A stretch of 64,000 nucleotides of DNA, from NCBI GenBank assembly GCA_032622095.1, contig CP136061.1, positions 10,121,287 through 10,185,286 on the forward strand, written 5' to 3'. Origin of the DNA: Siphonodentalium dalli. Taxonomy: Eukaryota > Mollusca > Scaphopoda > Gadilida > Siphonodentaliidae. The notes beneath the pieces are model-generated. The model was not told where the DNA came from. It saw nothing but the letters and a program-made list of their open reading frames with translations, and searched no databases. How positions within the stretch are numbered: position 1 is the stretch's first letter; each line of letters starts with the position of its first letter. Positions 12,191-23,260 of the stretch are shown one piece after another. The position numbers and the translations under genes are program-made.

Positions 12191-15098
12191 GTAAGTCAAA
12201 ATTTATTCTGTTCGTTTGCGGACTAAAAAGGTAAATATCACAATATTCGTACCTGATCAGCACCCGATCTCCAATGGGTTATCTTTATAACTATCAGGAG
12301 AAGTCATATTGACATTACTGACTTCCAATCTAGCTACTTTTATTGAAAACAAAAAGAAGAAAACATTTGATGGAAATTTAATTTCGCCCATCTATCGAAA
12401 ATAAGCTTGATATCATTGCGACAATATTAAAACGACATAATTCATCTCTTAAAAGTAACAAAATTGCACATAATTAGTAATTTTTATGTTTAGTTACATT
12501 AGTTTTCCCACATAATACGATAATATACGTTTTTTGTGTAAAATAATGGGAACTATATATTGCGGCATACTAATGTGAGTTATGAAACCATTTCCGGTAA
12601 TTTCGGGGAAAACCAACTTTCGCTTTTGATTTTCTCTTCAAATTTGTGAATTTACGCATTGTATAATGTCCGATCGCTCTCAATGACGACCCATATTTAA
12701 GGAAGAGTAATTTGGAACGTGTCAGCACTGGTGGTACCAACGATCGCATGAATGATTTTGTACTTTGATGTAAGTTTGATAAATTTTCGACGACTTGTTT
12801 TGAACTTGTATTAAGTTGTAATATTTGTTTACAAAATGGCTGACCGACGTCAATTTCAAACAATCTTATATTTTTTAACAAAAAACGTACGACGCACAAC
12901 GTTTGAAACGCTAGTCAAATATATGTTATTTTTTATCATAATAATCATGGTTGCCATGTATTTTTTCTTGTGCTATTTCTCATAAAAATGAATCATGTTG
13001 CCAAGTTCTGGTCACATGCTATTTTGTATTGCTGACCAGAGTGGACACTCCACAATGTTTTTTTTTACAATTTGGAGGCCCAATGTCCAGATATTTTGTC
13101 CTATTTTGGTTGTAATCAATTATAATAGTTGATTTTATAATACTATCAAGTGCCTAATAATTGTGTCGTTACGTTAGTGATGGATGGGGTTTAGGCTGAA
13201 AGTGAAATTAATAATTATAATATTAATAGTGTCATATCACATGGCAATTAAATTCTGTCTCAATGCCAAATAATACAAGTGATCATTGGGAATTTTCTCC
13301 AAATTAATAATCATGTTGACACTATTACCAGCATCCGAATGACCTGATAGTAATTCAACTATACTAGTTGAATATGTATATGTATTACGGTTTCATGGAT
13401 CTTCAAATAAAAACAAGGGAAATAATCCAACAATAATTACCATAAATGTGACTTACTAAATCATGCCATGAATCGCTACGTATGGGCATAGTTAGATTAG
13501 AGATTCATGGCATGATCTACATGTAACACCACACAAATTTGTATCTAAAGCCTGTTCATTTACCATATTAATATTATTACACTTCAATGCGGCTGCATTT
13601 TCAAGGATCTCATAACTTCTGCATATGGAAGAAAACTGGTTCGATATCGTCATAGTTAACTATTTATACAAGTATTTAGTCAAATATAGGATGTGTCAAA
13701 CCTGGTTATCATGTTACAGGTACAGGTACTCAGCTTCTGTACATGATCAACATTTTGGGAACAGGTAGTGAAAGAGCTACCATTCATTAACTGGTATATA
13801 TAATGCTGGAGTATTATGTAACCCCCCCCCCCACAAAACAAATTTGGTCCAAACAGTTGGAAATAAATGTATTAAGTGACGTCTCACGAAATATTAATAG
13901 TTGGAAAAATCACAAGAATAATATGTAGAAATTGTTTTTATAGTTTTAATTTTGCAACCAGTAATTAGTGGGGAATTTGAAACTTTGAGATAACAAATTA
14001 GAAAATTATAACCCAACGTAGATGGGTGCAAATTATATTTTGCAAACTTGGGACTGGGAGGGAGTTAACTTGGTCCCAGACAGTGCACACCCCACCCTCA
14101 ACAGAGATCATCCAGCTGGGTGTACTGGTTACATGGTACTAATTAATTACATCTAGCATTATGTTAGTAGTTAATATGCAGCAATCTGATTTTTCACAAC
14201 ATGTGGAATAATATAATATTGTGCAACTTAACCCTCAAGCAATATTTTAACTCACTCATTGTTATCTTATTTTTTATGAAATATTGCTTTTGGATTTGTT
14301 AATCTGCAAAATGTTTTGTCTTTATTACAGTTGACAGAACACTAACACATTGGATTGTCATGGGGTTGTCCTGTACCCGGTAGGGGAAGTGCAATGAGAG
14401 GTTGGGATTGTCCTGTACATGTACTTGGTAGGGGAAGGGCAATGAGAGGTTAATTCCTGTAACTCAACATTTACAGGTAAGTTGAGATAGATAATTCAAT
14501 TCATTAAGGCAGCTACCACAATTAGCTGGAAACAAATGTTTTGAACAACCCATCACAGTTAATAGCATTAAATAACAGTTGCGATTGTGTCCCCCTCTGT
14601 ATCTGTAGTATACCTCTGTTATGCTCGCACCAGAGTTAATGAACCACAGGAGTTGTCACGTGACCTGGGGTCTTTGTTAAGTTCAATCTAAAATACATGT
14701 GTATTATCAAAATAACTTTTGTTTTATTTTATCCTGTCGCTGCCATCCATTATCAAAGACACATTCAGGATCTTGGACATTTTATATGAATTTTAAGATA
14801 ATGAAATTGAGTTGAGCTTGTATGAAAACAAAGCCATAGTTGTATGTTAGTTTTTTTCCAAATATTTCAATTAGTACCAGTATAGGGCAATTCAGATCAA
14901 CATGAAACTACCAAGTAATTAAATGAAACCTCCAACAGTTGCTGGAACCCATTTGAGGTATTCGTTAAATCTAATTTGTAGTCCCCCCATAAAGTATTTT
15001 ACAAGGCATTGAGATTAACCACTCAACGCTTCATCTACATACGTTTTACATGAAAATAGTTTGTGTTATTTCATTTTGTAATATGTGGTGTCTAAAGT
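12191..15098. other. Intron or intergenic sequence, no gene seen
   Basis: AT-rich, with no domain-bearing frame. A 14-bp-stem inverted repeat (TCATGCCATGAATC / GATTCATGGCATGA) lies at about 13460-13515. Near 14339-14460 a TTGTCCTGTAC...GGTAGGGGAAG block is directly repeated. The 109-codon minus-strand frame at 12570-12899 has no recognisable domain or splice context. Confidence 0.4.
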
Positions 15099-15100
15099 TA

Positions 15101-16058
15101 CCCTCACACCATAGCGTATGCTGAAACCTATGAGTTGCGTGTAAAAAATATTTGTATACGCACCAAACGCAAGCGAAATCAACAATTTTGTCAATTTGTA
15201 ACCTATTCGACCTATGGGTTGCGTGTGAGTTGCGTGTGGGTTGCATGTGGGTTGCGTGTGGGTTGCGTGTGAGTTGCGTGCAGAACTTACGAGTTGCGTT
15301 TGAGTTGCGTTCAAAACTTACAAGTTGCGTTTGACCTGCGTGCTAGTTGCGTGGTATTTGCGAATATCTGTCACGTGATAAAAACCTATACAAATTGCCG
15401 ATTCATTATTTTCTTCAGTACTGAGTTAGTTATCGAAGAGTCAACATGTGGAAAGCTACCAAGAAATCAGATAAAATTGACCTCAAAAGTTTATTTATAC
15501 CATTTCTCAACACGCATGTAGTATGCAACTCACACGCAACTCACACGCAACTAATAGGTTGGATACGCAGGGCATAGGTTGGGGATACGCTGCGAATAAG
15601 CACAATAGGTTGGGGGTACGCTACACACGCAACAGGATCGCAACACGATCGCAACACGATCGCAAAATGATCGCAACAGGTACGCAACACATTCGCAACA
15701 TGTACGGTACCAAAACCTGGCCAGATACCTCAAATTTGGACCTGCGATCACCTGCGTTCATAACTTATGAGTTGCGTACCTGTTGCGATCGTGTTGCGTG
15801 CGTAGCGTACCTGTTGCGTCCCTGTTGCGTATACATTGATCGCAGGCATTCGCAGAGAATTATTGAACATGTTCAAAATTTCCGAACTTACTCTGCGTGT
15901 GTCTGCGTGTGTCTGCGTGTGTCTGCGATCACATGCGTGCTTGTTGCGTACTTCAAACCTATAAAACTTATTAGTTGCGTGTGAGTTGCGTTCGGAACTT
16001 ATGATCACTATTTTTTATTCGCAACCATACTCAACTGGTGATCGCTATGGTGTGAGGG
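15101..16058. mobile_element. 958-bp MITE with TA target duplication and GTTGCGT arrays
   Basis: The terminal inverted repeat CCCTCACACCATAGCG (15101-15116) is matched perfectly by CGCTATGGTGTGAGGG (16043-16058), flanked by TA on both sides. The interior is filled with short GTTGCGTGTGA units in the left half and their complement (ACGCAACTCACACGCAAC), then forward again, so it is strongly self-complementary. No transposase frame is present. It would have to be moved in trans by a TA-targeting DDE transposase. Confidence 0.8.
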
Positions 16059-17334
16059 TAGCTTAATGCGAATGTACCCCGAGAGAGCTTTGTTATTTTA
16101 TTTGTGTAAACGTGGTGTCGGTGGCAACCCCCCAAAGCTAATGCTGTTATACATTGGTGGTGCAAAATTGAAAGTTAAGAAAATTAAAATTAAAATTGTT
16201 CTGTCTCTTATAGGTGATTGAAATAACTTGGAATCAAAGAAATGGAATCCTTGCCATTTGTAATCATTGACAATGCCGACTAACTATGAGGTTGCCTTGC
16301 TGATAGTGGTGCTACAATGAGCAGATGAGCAGATATGTAATTTAATTTAGCGTCAATAAGGCACAACAGTTATGTGAGATTTTTGGTATAACCCATTACC
16401 CATGGTCCATAATATGACAAATACACTACCTTACAGAAAGTGACACATTTGAGGTCAATATAAACTGTATTTCAACAGACTCATCACCAATATGCAATGG
16501 CATAGTGTGATTGATTACTTTGATATAGTGGGAATACTTTGCATCATTGGGATACCTCAGTCCTGGGATAAAACCACAGAATGTCAGAAGCAAAATTTAA
16601 GATTTATTCATGTGTATTTATTTGGTCAGTTAAGTTATGTATGATATCAATGACAATCTATCATATATTGAGATATTTTATGCATTGAAAAGCTGAATGA
16701 GAGTACCATCTTTTGAGAGTTCAGAAATAAAAAAAAACAATTAAAATTAAATAATAACTAATAATTAATTATTAAATTAATAATTAATAATAATATATTG
16801 ATATATATCATTGTATTATTGTATTATGATTGTTTCCATTTAATATCCAAATATACAGACTGTTGGCTTTTTTTTACAAGTTCAATTGATTTGTTATTTG
16901 TCCATCCTGTCCTCGATACATTTCTAAATAGTCCCACTTGCACATGTCTGGTTTATTATTGCCATTTTTCAGAATAGGGTACTCATAATTTGACTTCATT
17001 TATAAGAATGGTGTTCCTTCTTCTGCAGAAAGATGGCTCCTCTCATGGAAAACAGATATGATGCTGCATCTGTCACCACAGTTTAACGATGAAAGTGGAA
17101 GTAGATAAAAGTTATCGGTACCTAAAGTGAACTTATTTTAAAATGTTACAAATCTCTCTTAATTACTCTTATGATGTTCATATTTAAAACATTTCAATAC
17201 ATGGTATGCATTCCTCAATATGTGTTCTACATCCCTGTGAAGTTCCATTGCGTACGGTTGTTGATTTATCCAGATATTGCCAAATTACCTGACCCACTCA
17301 AAAATGATTTTGTTTTGGGAAAACGTGCATCTCC
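16059..17334. other. Intergenic sequence, no gene seen
   Basis: AT-rich, including an ATTAATAATTAATTATTAAATTA stretch near 16740-16800. A possible acceptor followed by a short frame occurs at ~17027 (CTTCTGCAG then AAAGATGGCTCC) but is too weak to call. Confidence 0.35.
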
Positions 17335-17985
17335 CCCTTAAGCGTAAGTGAATTGCGCTTAATTTAACTTATGCTTAAGCGTAATGTAGACATTACATAA
17401 TGCTAAAACGTAATAAAGTTATGACTTCATTTACACTTAAGCGTCATTCATATACATTCTCATGGAGCTTCCCTCAAGATGAGATGGAGGCAACCACATT
17501 ACTAAAGCCAGTAAACTACTTAAGATTATATCATTATACCTGAGGTGAGATAGGTGAAGAACCCAATTTTGCTTAAACATAATTGAATTAAGCTTAAGCG
17601 TAAATGAATCGCACGCTTGTGTATAAATGAATTATGGTTCAGCATAATCAAAGTGTAATTCGGATGAATTATGCTTACGCGTAAATAATTTATGCTTAAC
17701 CATAAGCATAAGTGAATTATGCTTTATAAGTGTAAATGATTTATGCTTAAGCATAATTATTTACGCTTAAGCGTAATTAGCTAATAAATGTGAAAAACCG
17801 CATCCCAAACTTTCAACATTTATGCCTTATTTGCGCTTAAGCATAAATATGATCCATTTGTGCTTAGCCTAAATTATTTGAGCTTAAGTGTTAATCATAT
17901 GCATTTATTTTAGGCATACAAAATTTGCTATTAAGTGTAAATTTTAATCGCAAATAAATTGCACTTAAGCGTAAGTAATTTGTAA
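17335..17985. repeat. Cluster of degenerate TTACGCTTAAGCGTAA palindromes
   Basis: Roughly thirty variants of CTTAAGCGTAA / TTATGCTTAAGCATAA are scattered over 650 bp with AT-rich spacers of irregular length. The core is the palindrome CTTAAG flanked by GC(G/A)TAA. It is not a regular tandem array. Confidence 0.7.
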
Positions 17986-18192
17986 TAAGCGCAAATAATT
18001 GATAAATGTGAAAATGCATGGCCTCACATACACCTAGACCTGATAAATTGCCATGAATATTGATAATTTTTAAACAGCATGACAGCTTTTGATCAAATAA
18101 ATGTCTTTTTAAAGACTTTTTGGTGAAAATTTCATGTGCTATCCATTGATGAAGAAGGCAAAATTTTATTTTGTTGAGCTTGAAATGTTCTG

Positions 18193-18278
18193 TCACGTCT
18201 CTATCATGATGGACCCACATGCAGGTGCATGACATGCAATGAAAGACTGAACTTCCAGTGAAGGCAGATTGAAGACGC
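18193..18278 (-). CDS. Candidate terminal exon, minus strand
   Basis: This follows acceptor CTTCACACAG (18279 side) and reads in phase from the exon at 18338-18526. The peptide begins VFNLPSLEVQS and ends GSIMIET before TGA at 18195-18193. The implied intron is only 59 nt, starting GTATTT. The joined frame looks protein-like, but I do not recognise it. An unspliced alternative frame (17891-18541) reads through the intron. Confidence 0.3.
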
Positions 18279-18337
18279 CTGTGTGAAGATTTCGTGTAAA
18301 GTTGAAAGCATTCAATGAATAGTTTATAAATAAATAC

Positions 18338-18526
18338 CTGTGAAAATCTCAACCAAATTGACAACGTCCAGATTATCCAGCCACCGTGGAATATATCTGT
18401 GATCACCCATTGAACCGAGTCGAAGTTGTTTGCCATGATTTCTGGATAATGTTGTATTTTTAAAGCTTCGAAAATGGCCGTCGACGTCCGCATGCAACGA
18501 GCAACAGTAACGATAACTCTTGCATA
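18338..18526 (-). CDS. Candidate internal exon, minus strand
   Basis: A 189-nt open segment between acceptor CCATGCAG and donor CACAG|GTATTT. The peptide contains CSLHADVDGHF, LGSMGDHRYIPRW and NLDVVNLVEIFT. The exit phase (1) matches the entry phase of 18278. No domain is recognised, and upstream exons were not found. Confidence 0.3.
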
Positions 18527-19830
18527 CTGCATGGAATCCAATATGGGTTTTGAAACATGCCTTCAAATCCAATAAAAACCGAATAGTTTGTGTGTGTGTA
18601 TATGTAGTCCATTATCGTTTCGAATAGCTGACAGTCATTTATTTGTTCAATTGGCATGAGATAATTTATTTGTGATATCATTTAAAATGTTTGATTCCAA
18701 GGTATTTTAAGAATTTGTCAACGTGGTAGTAGTCACATGATGATGCAAATGACCCATAACATGAGCAAGTCAATGACACACATAGCAATTGTTATAGAAA
18801 GATAATCTAACAAGTATTATTGATATTATAGCCAGTGATATACAAATATATATCATGAAAGTGTGCCATTGCCACTGGTGGGTATGGGCATTTGAAGGTT
18901 AATAGCACTAAAATGTGGATACATTTAAGAAACTGCTTCAGAACTTTGAAGAGAGCATATCTATGTTCAACTAATTCAATTTACACCCACATCCAGTTAT
19001 CTTGGGTCACCCGTGTACCTTGTAGACCTGAACATGTCATATTTTAGTTTTCCATGTGCTGAAAAAGTCATGCGCTTGATCTCAGCTGATGACACCTGGA
19101 CTCAAATACCTCACATCACCAGAAGTTATCTCATGAAAAGAATATTGTACAGTCTGCCATAGCTGATCCAAGTTTGCAACACCAGACCCCCAAAACTGTG
19201 TGAAAATGGAGGCTGAACATGACTTGTGGTGAAAACTATGCTTTTTTATGCACACTGTGTTAAAGGTGGCGGGGTTAAATTGTGTGTACTAAATAAAGAA
19301 CCACAGAAGTTATTTTGTTTATAACACATTTATTCCACTGACGGGTAATTCTGAAGAAATTTAGGGAGTTACAATTATTCCGCGAAATAGCGCACTATTG
19401 CTTTAGGTTACACTGGTGCAAATATGACGTATCTAGCGAATATATAGGAGAGAATAAAATAGACACTGGGCCCTGATTGGTCAATAGCCTTGTGTGTTTT
19501 CTTGCATACAAAAATCAACACCCCTCTTCCCTATGATTTCACATAGGTAAAAACACCCTTTGTAGTGAAGTTTGAATTTTGTGGTATGATCTCAAATATA
19601 ACATTGTTTTTAATGCGGTTCTTACGCTAGTTACGACAACACCAGATTTAAAGGCGAATTCCCTGCTAGACGGACATGATGTTTTTGCATAAAAAGTTTC
19701 CACAAATGTTAATCTTTCAGATTTAAAGAAAATTGTGGACATCGGATTTATATTATAAACAGTATACGTTAAAATGTTTGCACTGAAGCCTATGGAAAAC
19801 ATTTACACCAATGTAACCTATAGGAAATGT
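18527..19830. other. Intergenic sequence with one plus-strand open segment
   Basis: An open segment at 18950-19162 (+) has a protein-like composition (ISADDTWTQIPHITRS near its end) but no good start or donor, and is not called as a gene. Nothing else is visible. Confidence 0.25.
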
Positions 19831-19832
19831 CT

Positions 19833-20065
19833 CAATGCAAGAACTTTTTACTTAATATTTTACTCAAATCGTAAAGCCCAAATTGTCCATACCCAACTTC
19901 GACTCAAACACAGCGGCCTTAATAAAGACATCCACCAATTTCAGAAAAAGCAACAAGTGTACACGTGGTGACATAGAAAGTCCACATCACTTTTTAGTAA
20001 TGCCCAAAATACAATCAAATCAGGAATAAATTGTCATGTTAATAGAAACAGCATTAATGTCCAGT
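19833..20065 (+). pseudogene. Decayed LINE 3' end (ORF2 C-terminus)
   Basis: The peptide RKAQIVHTQLRLKHSGLNK is followed, after a frameshift near 19960, by CTRGDIESPHHFLV. This is the usual non-LTR retrotransposon C-terminal pattern: a HxxLR-type helix, then a CxCGxxEsxxHFLxxCP zinc-binding tail. The downstream sequence to ~21150 is shared with 41193-41860 and appears to be the element's 3' UTR. The remnant is frameshifted and non-functional. Confidence 0.65.
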
Positions 20066-20235
20066 AACATATTCTTAAATTGGTCTAATTATATCCCACT
20101 TCAATCAAACTACAATTAAACGTTTCAAAGCAACACAAACATTTATATCCAGAAGTGGCCGATTTTATTCGTCTAATGTGTGAAATCCTATTGGTCTAAT
20201 TATATCCCACTTCGATCAAACTACAAAAGTTTTAA

Positions 20236-20628
20236 CCCTTTACCCAACAAACCGGCCAAAACCGGCCAAATAAAGCTTCAACAGCCTAAAATATCTTCGG
20301 TCTGTCTCAATAGAACCATACAAATATGGATATCATTGGAACCGGCTCCTTGACCACATTGTGATAGTTACAGTTATGCCCTGTGCCAATGCATTCTCTT
20401 ATATATGCCAGTCGACCATAGGTCGCCTCGCATATATAAGAGAATGCATTGGCCTAAAAAAATATGTTTTTAACACTTTTTACCATTTTTTCTTACATTC
20501 TTTAACAATTTTATAATTTTTAATATGTGTTAAGCCAATGCATTCTCTTATATGTGCGAGGCGACCTATGGTCGACTCGCATATATAAGAGAATGCATTG
20601 GCACAGGGCCGTTCTGTTGGGTAAAGTT
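20236..20628 (+). mobile_element. piggyBac-like MITE, copy 1 (TTAA target)
   Basis: The left end is TTAA|CCCTTTACCCAACA and the right end TGTTGGGTAAAG followed by TTAA at 20629-20632. TTAA duplication with CCC-starting ends is the piggyBac hallmark. At 393 bp it has no coding. The interior holds two ~67-bp hairpins, each starting CCAATGCATTCTCTTATA, at ~20389-20455 and ~20534-20601. It is inserted in the LINE 3' UTR; the related LINE copy at ~41362 lacks it. Confidence 0.8.
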
Positions 20629-20887
20629 TTAAAGCAACACAAACATTTATAACCAGAAGTGGTCGGTTTTATTCGTATTATGTATGAAACCCTATACAAA
20701 ATCGAAATTGTATCCACAAATGACTACTTTGCTAACCAGCTACATGTAGCAAAGCTGTTATATTGTTTGATTCACTTAATTTCCGACGGTCACCAATAGT
20801 CCTAATAACTTATAAATGAAAATTCTATTCAATTCAATAGAGAAAATGGTCCCTTGATATATTCATAAACACACGCAGTTGTAACTC

Positions 20888-21018
20888 GCTCTATCATATT
20901 TCTCGCTCGCTCTATGATCTCTATCTCTCTCTCTCTCTTTCTCTCTCTTTCTCTTTCTTGCTCACTTTCTCGCTCTCTCTCCATCTCTCTCTATCTTTCT
21001 CTCTCTCTTTCTTTCTCT
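20888..21018 (+). repeat. CT-rich microsatellite
   Basis: An imperfect (CT)n/(CTTT)n run. The leucine/serine-rich open frame over it is an artefact. A shorter related CT tract occurs at ~41610-41680 in the other copy of this LINE tail. Confidence 0.85.
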
Positions 21019-21440
21019 GACCTAAGCAGGTTCATCATTTTATATGCATATTATAATTCAACATTTCAATATATCCACATCATGCCTTCTTATTTTGGCC
21101 TCTCGTTCTTCACTCTAATATACTCATCCTTTCGGAGGAGATAACTCCAAATAAGCGATGACTCGCTTGTTAGCATTGGTATATCCTCTTTTTGGTTATC
21201 TATTCTAAAATCATGTCATCATATAAACTATAATAAACATATGTGAAAATTATTAAAAATGTTCATTAAGTGTACAAATAAATATTTTTAAAACCAGAAC
21301 CAAATCAGCTTGTTACAAGAACCCACTGTTTTAATAGTGTAGGCGAAATGGTCACGTGAATCCATTGACTTTCGTTGACAATAGTAACACACGTTACAAG
21401 TTACACGAACGTGTGTCTAAACCTGACTAATATTAATATT
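21019..21440. other. LINE tail and intergenic sequence, no gene seen
   Basis: The first ~130 bp match 41690-41850 (GGAGATAACTC...ATAAGCGA). The rest is AT-rich and uninformative; it lies downstream of the lectin exon on the minus strand. Confidence 0.35.
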
Positions 21441-21441
21441 A

Positions 21442-21664
21442 TCACGGAGCCGGTGACTTTTGGCAGACAAACGACAGAGTGGCATCACAACGAATCGTTT
21501 GATACATATAGTTATATCGTTCATTGAGATAAACACAGTCTTCCGTCCTATTACTGATAATCGCGGAACGATGTGCGCTGCCCCATAGTACTGCGTTCAG
21601 CTTTGTTCCATCGTGTAGATATACCTTGTTGGTAGTAGAGTCATATAATCCATCGATGAACACA
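21442..21664 (-). CDS. C-type lectin domain, last exon
   Basis: The peptide runs VFIDGLYDS ... YLHDGTKLNAVLWGS ... EDCVYLNERYN ... IRCDATLSFVCQKSPAP and stop. This is the C-terminal half of a C-type lectin-like domain: a WIG-like strand, DG-T/S loop, and three conserved cysteines (DCV, RCD, FVC). The EPN/QPD and WND calcium-site motifs are not obvious, so sugar binding is uncertain. The exon would start at 21664 after AG. That AG is formed by the target-site TA next to a MITE (21668-21972) plus one exon base. Upstream exons were not seen. Confidence 0.7.
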
Positions 21665-21667
21665 CTA

Positions 21668-21972
21668 CACTGTTAACAAATTTCCGATTTGAAACAGAAC
21701 ATAGTGCCGGAAAATTGCTGCCGGAACTATGATCTGTAAAATCACGGAACTTTGTTCCGTACTTATGGGTCATAGTTCCGGCACTATGTTCTGTTTCAAA
21801 TCGGAACATTTTAAAGGAACATAGTTTCAGAATCTCACGGAACATTGTTCCAGAAACTCACGGAACATTGTACCAATATGCTTACAATGTTCCGTGATTT
21901 TACAGATCATAATTCCGGCAGCAATTTTCCGGTACTATGTTCCTTTTCGAAATTGGATTTGTTTTAACAGTG
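21668..21972. mobile_element. 305-bp foldback MITE (CACTGTTAA ends, TA target)
   Basis: The ends CACTGTTAACAAAT and the complementary ATTTGTTTTAACAGTG are flanked by TA. The inverted repeats extend ~85 bp inward (through GGAAAATTGCTGCCGGAA). The centre repeats CACGGAACATTGTTCC-like units. No coding sequence. A partial relative ends at ~22604 (AATTTTAACAGTGTA). Confidence 0.8.
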
Positions 21973-23164
21973 TAATGTGTAGTTGAGAACTCGCTCGAAA
22001 TCACATTACATAATGTCACTTTCGGTGTGAGCTAAACAATAGGCAATTAAGATGGAATTGCATAATATCTGAGAAACCTCGAACGAGGTTAAATAGACAA
22101 AACGAGGTTCAATAGATCGAGTTTGGGTTTTCCCTGACCTGATAAATTGTTTCAACAACTAAAATTGTTTTAAAGTAGATAATAACTGAGTTAACATCAA
22201 TACAAAAACTCTCCTGATAAGATTAAATGTGCCTCCTATAGTCAAAAGACGTTGTAGTGAGAAAGATATTACCATTGACACTGGATTGCCTTGGATTTCA
22301 AAGTTTCATATCCGCCACCTGGACAACTTCAAAATGGCTCCCGCCTTGCGTGCTATATTACCCAGCGTGCAATTGCCGGAACATAATTCCTGCGATATAC
22401 GGTAATCGCATTCCGGCACTTTGTTGCGCGCTCAAACCGACTCATAGCGACAGTAGAAATCTGAAATAGACGCTAATCGCATTCCGGCACTTTGTTGCGA
22501 GCTCAAACCGACTCATAGCGACAGTAGAAATATAACGGCACTATGTTACCTACCCAAATCGAAACAAAGTTTATGTTGAAACTGGGGAATTTTAACAGTG
22601 TATCTGAAAACAGAGAAACTGTCTGTACATCATATATACTGGAAAGACAATATATAACCGTATATAATACAAATATAACGCGGGGAGTCACAGAGAAATT
22701 CGCATTGGAGCCCTATAATCATGCAGTTCTCCTGGTCAGTCTAAGATTCCTTCGACGTAACCAAGCTAGTTACATGGGTAGTGCTTGGTCGAAGTATGGT
22801 TATCTTACGTAACCAAGCTAGTTACATGGGTAGTGATTGGTCGAAGTACGGTTATCTTACTCTTTTATATCGGACTTCACGTCTAGATCCAGTGGCGGGA
22901 TTGTTCGTCAAATTTAACCGAGTTTATCATAAATATCAATACAAAATCCATGCTACATTTATCGGAAAGGGTGATATCTTACGGTCATAATGATGTGCTA
23001 TAATCAAACTGTTGTATTAAATATGCACATCATATCGTGTAGTTACGAGTAATACAATTAGTATATACTGTAAAAAGAATGCGCTAACAATTGTTATCAC
23101 CTCATTATAATAAGTAACAATGACAGTGCTTGTATCTTGGCAAAGCTAGCGGTGACAATTAACA
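21973..23164. repeat. Intergenic sequence with two short tandem duplications
   Basis: A 67-bp unit containing CGCATTCCGGCACTTTGTTG is duplicated at ~22404-22530. A 52-bp unit (ACGTAACCAAGCTAGTTACA...) is duplicated at ~22756-22860. A MITE end lies at ~22537-22604. No gene is visible. Confidence 0.55.
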
Positions 23165-23260
23165 CAGCTCAAGCAGAGCGGGAATTTCTATTTGACCCAC
23201 TTTTTCGAACTCGACCCAAATTATTTTCGGCTCAAAAAGTTCGGCCCAGGTGGCCATTTT
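23165..23260 (+). repeat. ~385-bp satellite, left fragment
   Basis: This matches the units at 25960-27120 from AGCAGAGCGGGAATTTC to GGTGGCCATTTT and is cut off from the rest of the array by the element at 23261-25703. Confidence 0.8.

Noticed and set aside
12570-12899. 109-residue minus-strand ORF
   Set aside because: No recognisable domain, start context or splice sites, and the composition is not convincing.
15523-15984. 153-residue ORF rich in Arg/Cys/Thr
   Set aside because: It is a translation of the GTTGCGT motif arrays inside the TA-MITE.
17891-18541. 216-residue minus-strand ORF
   Set aside because: It reads through the palindrome cluster and a likely 59-nt intron. The alternative phase gives a more protein-like product, so the long frame was not called.
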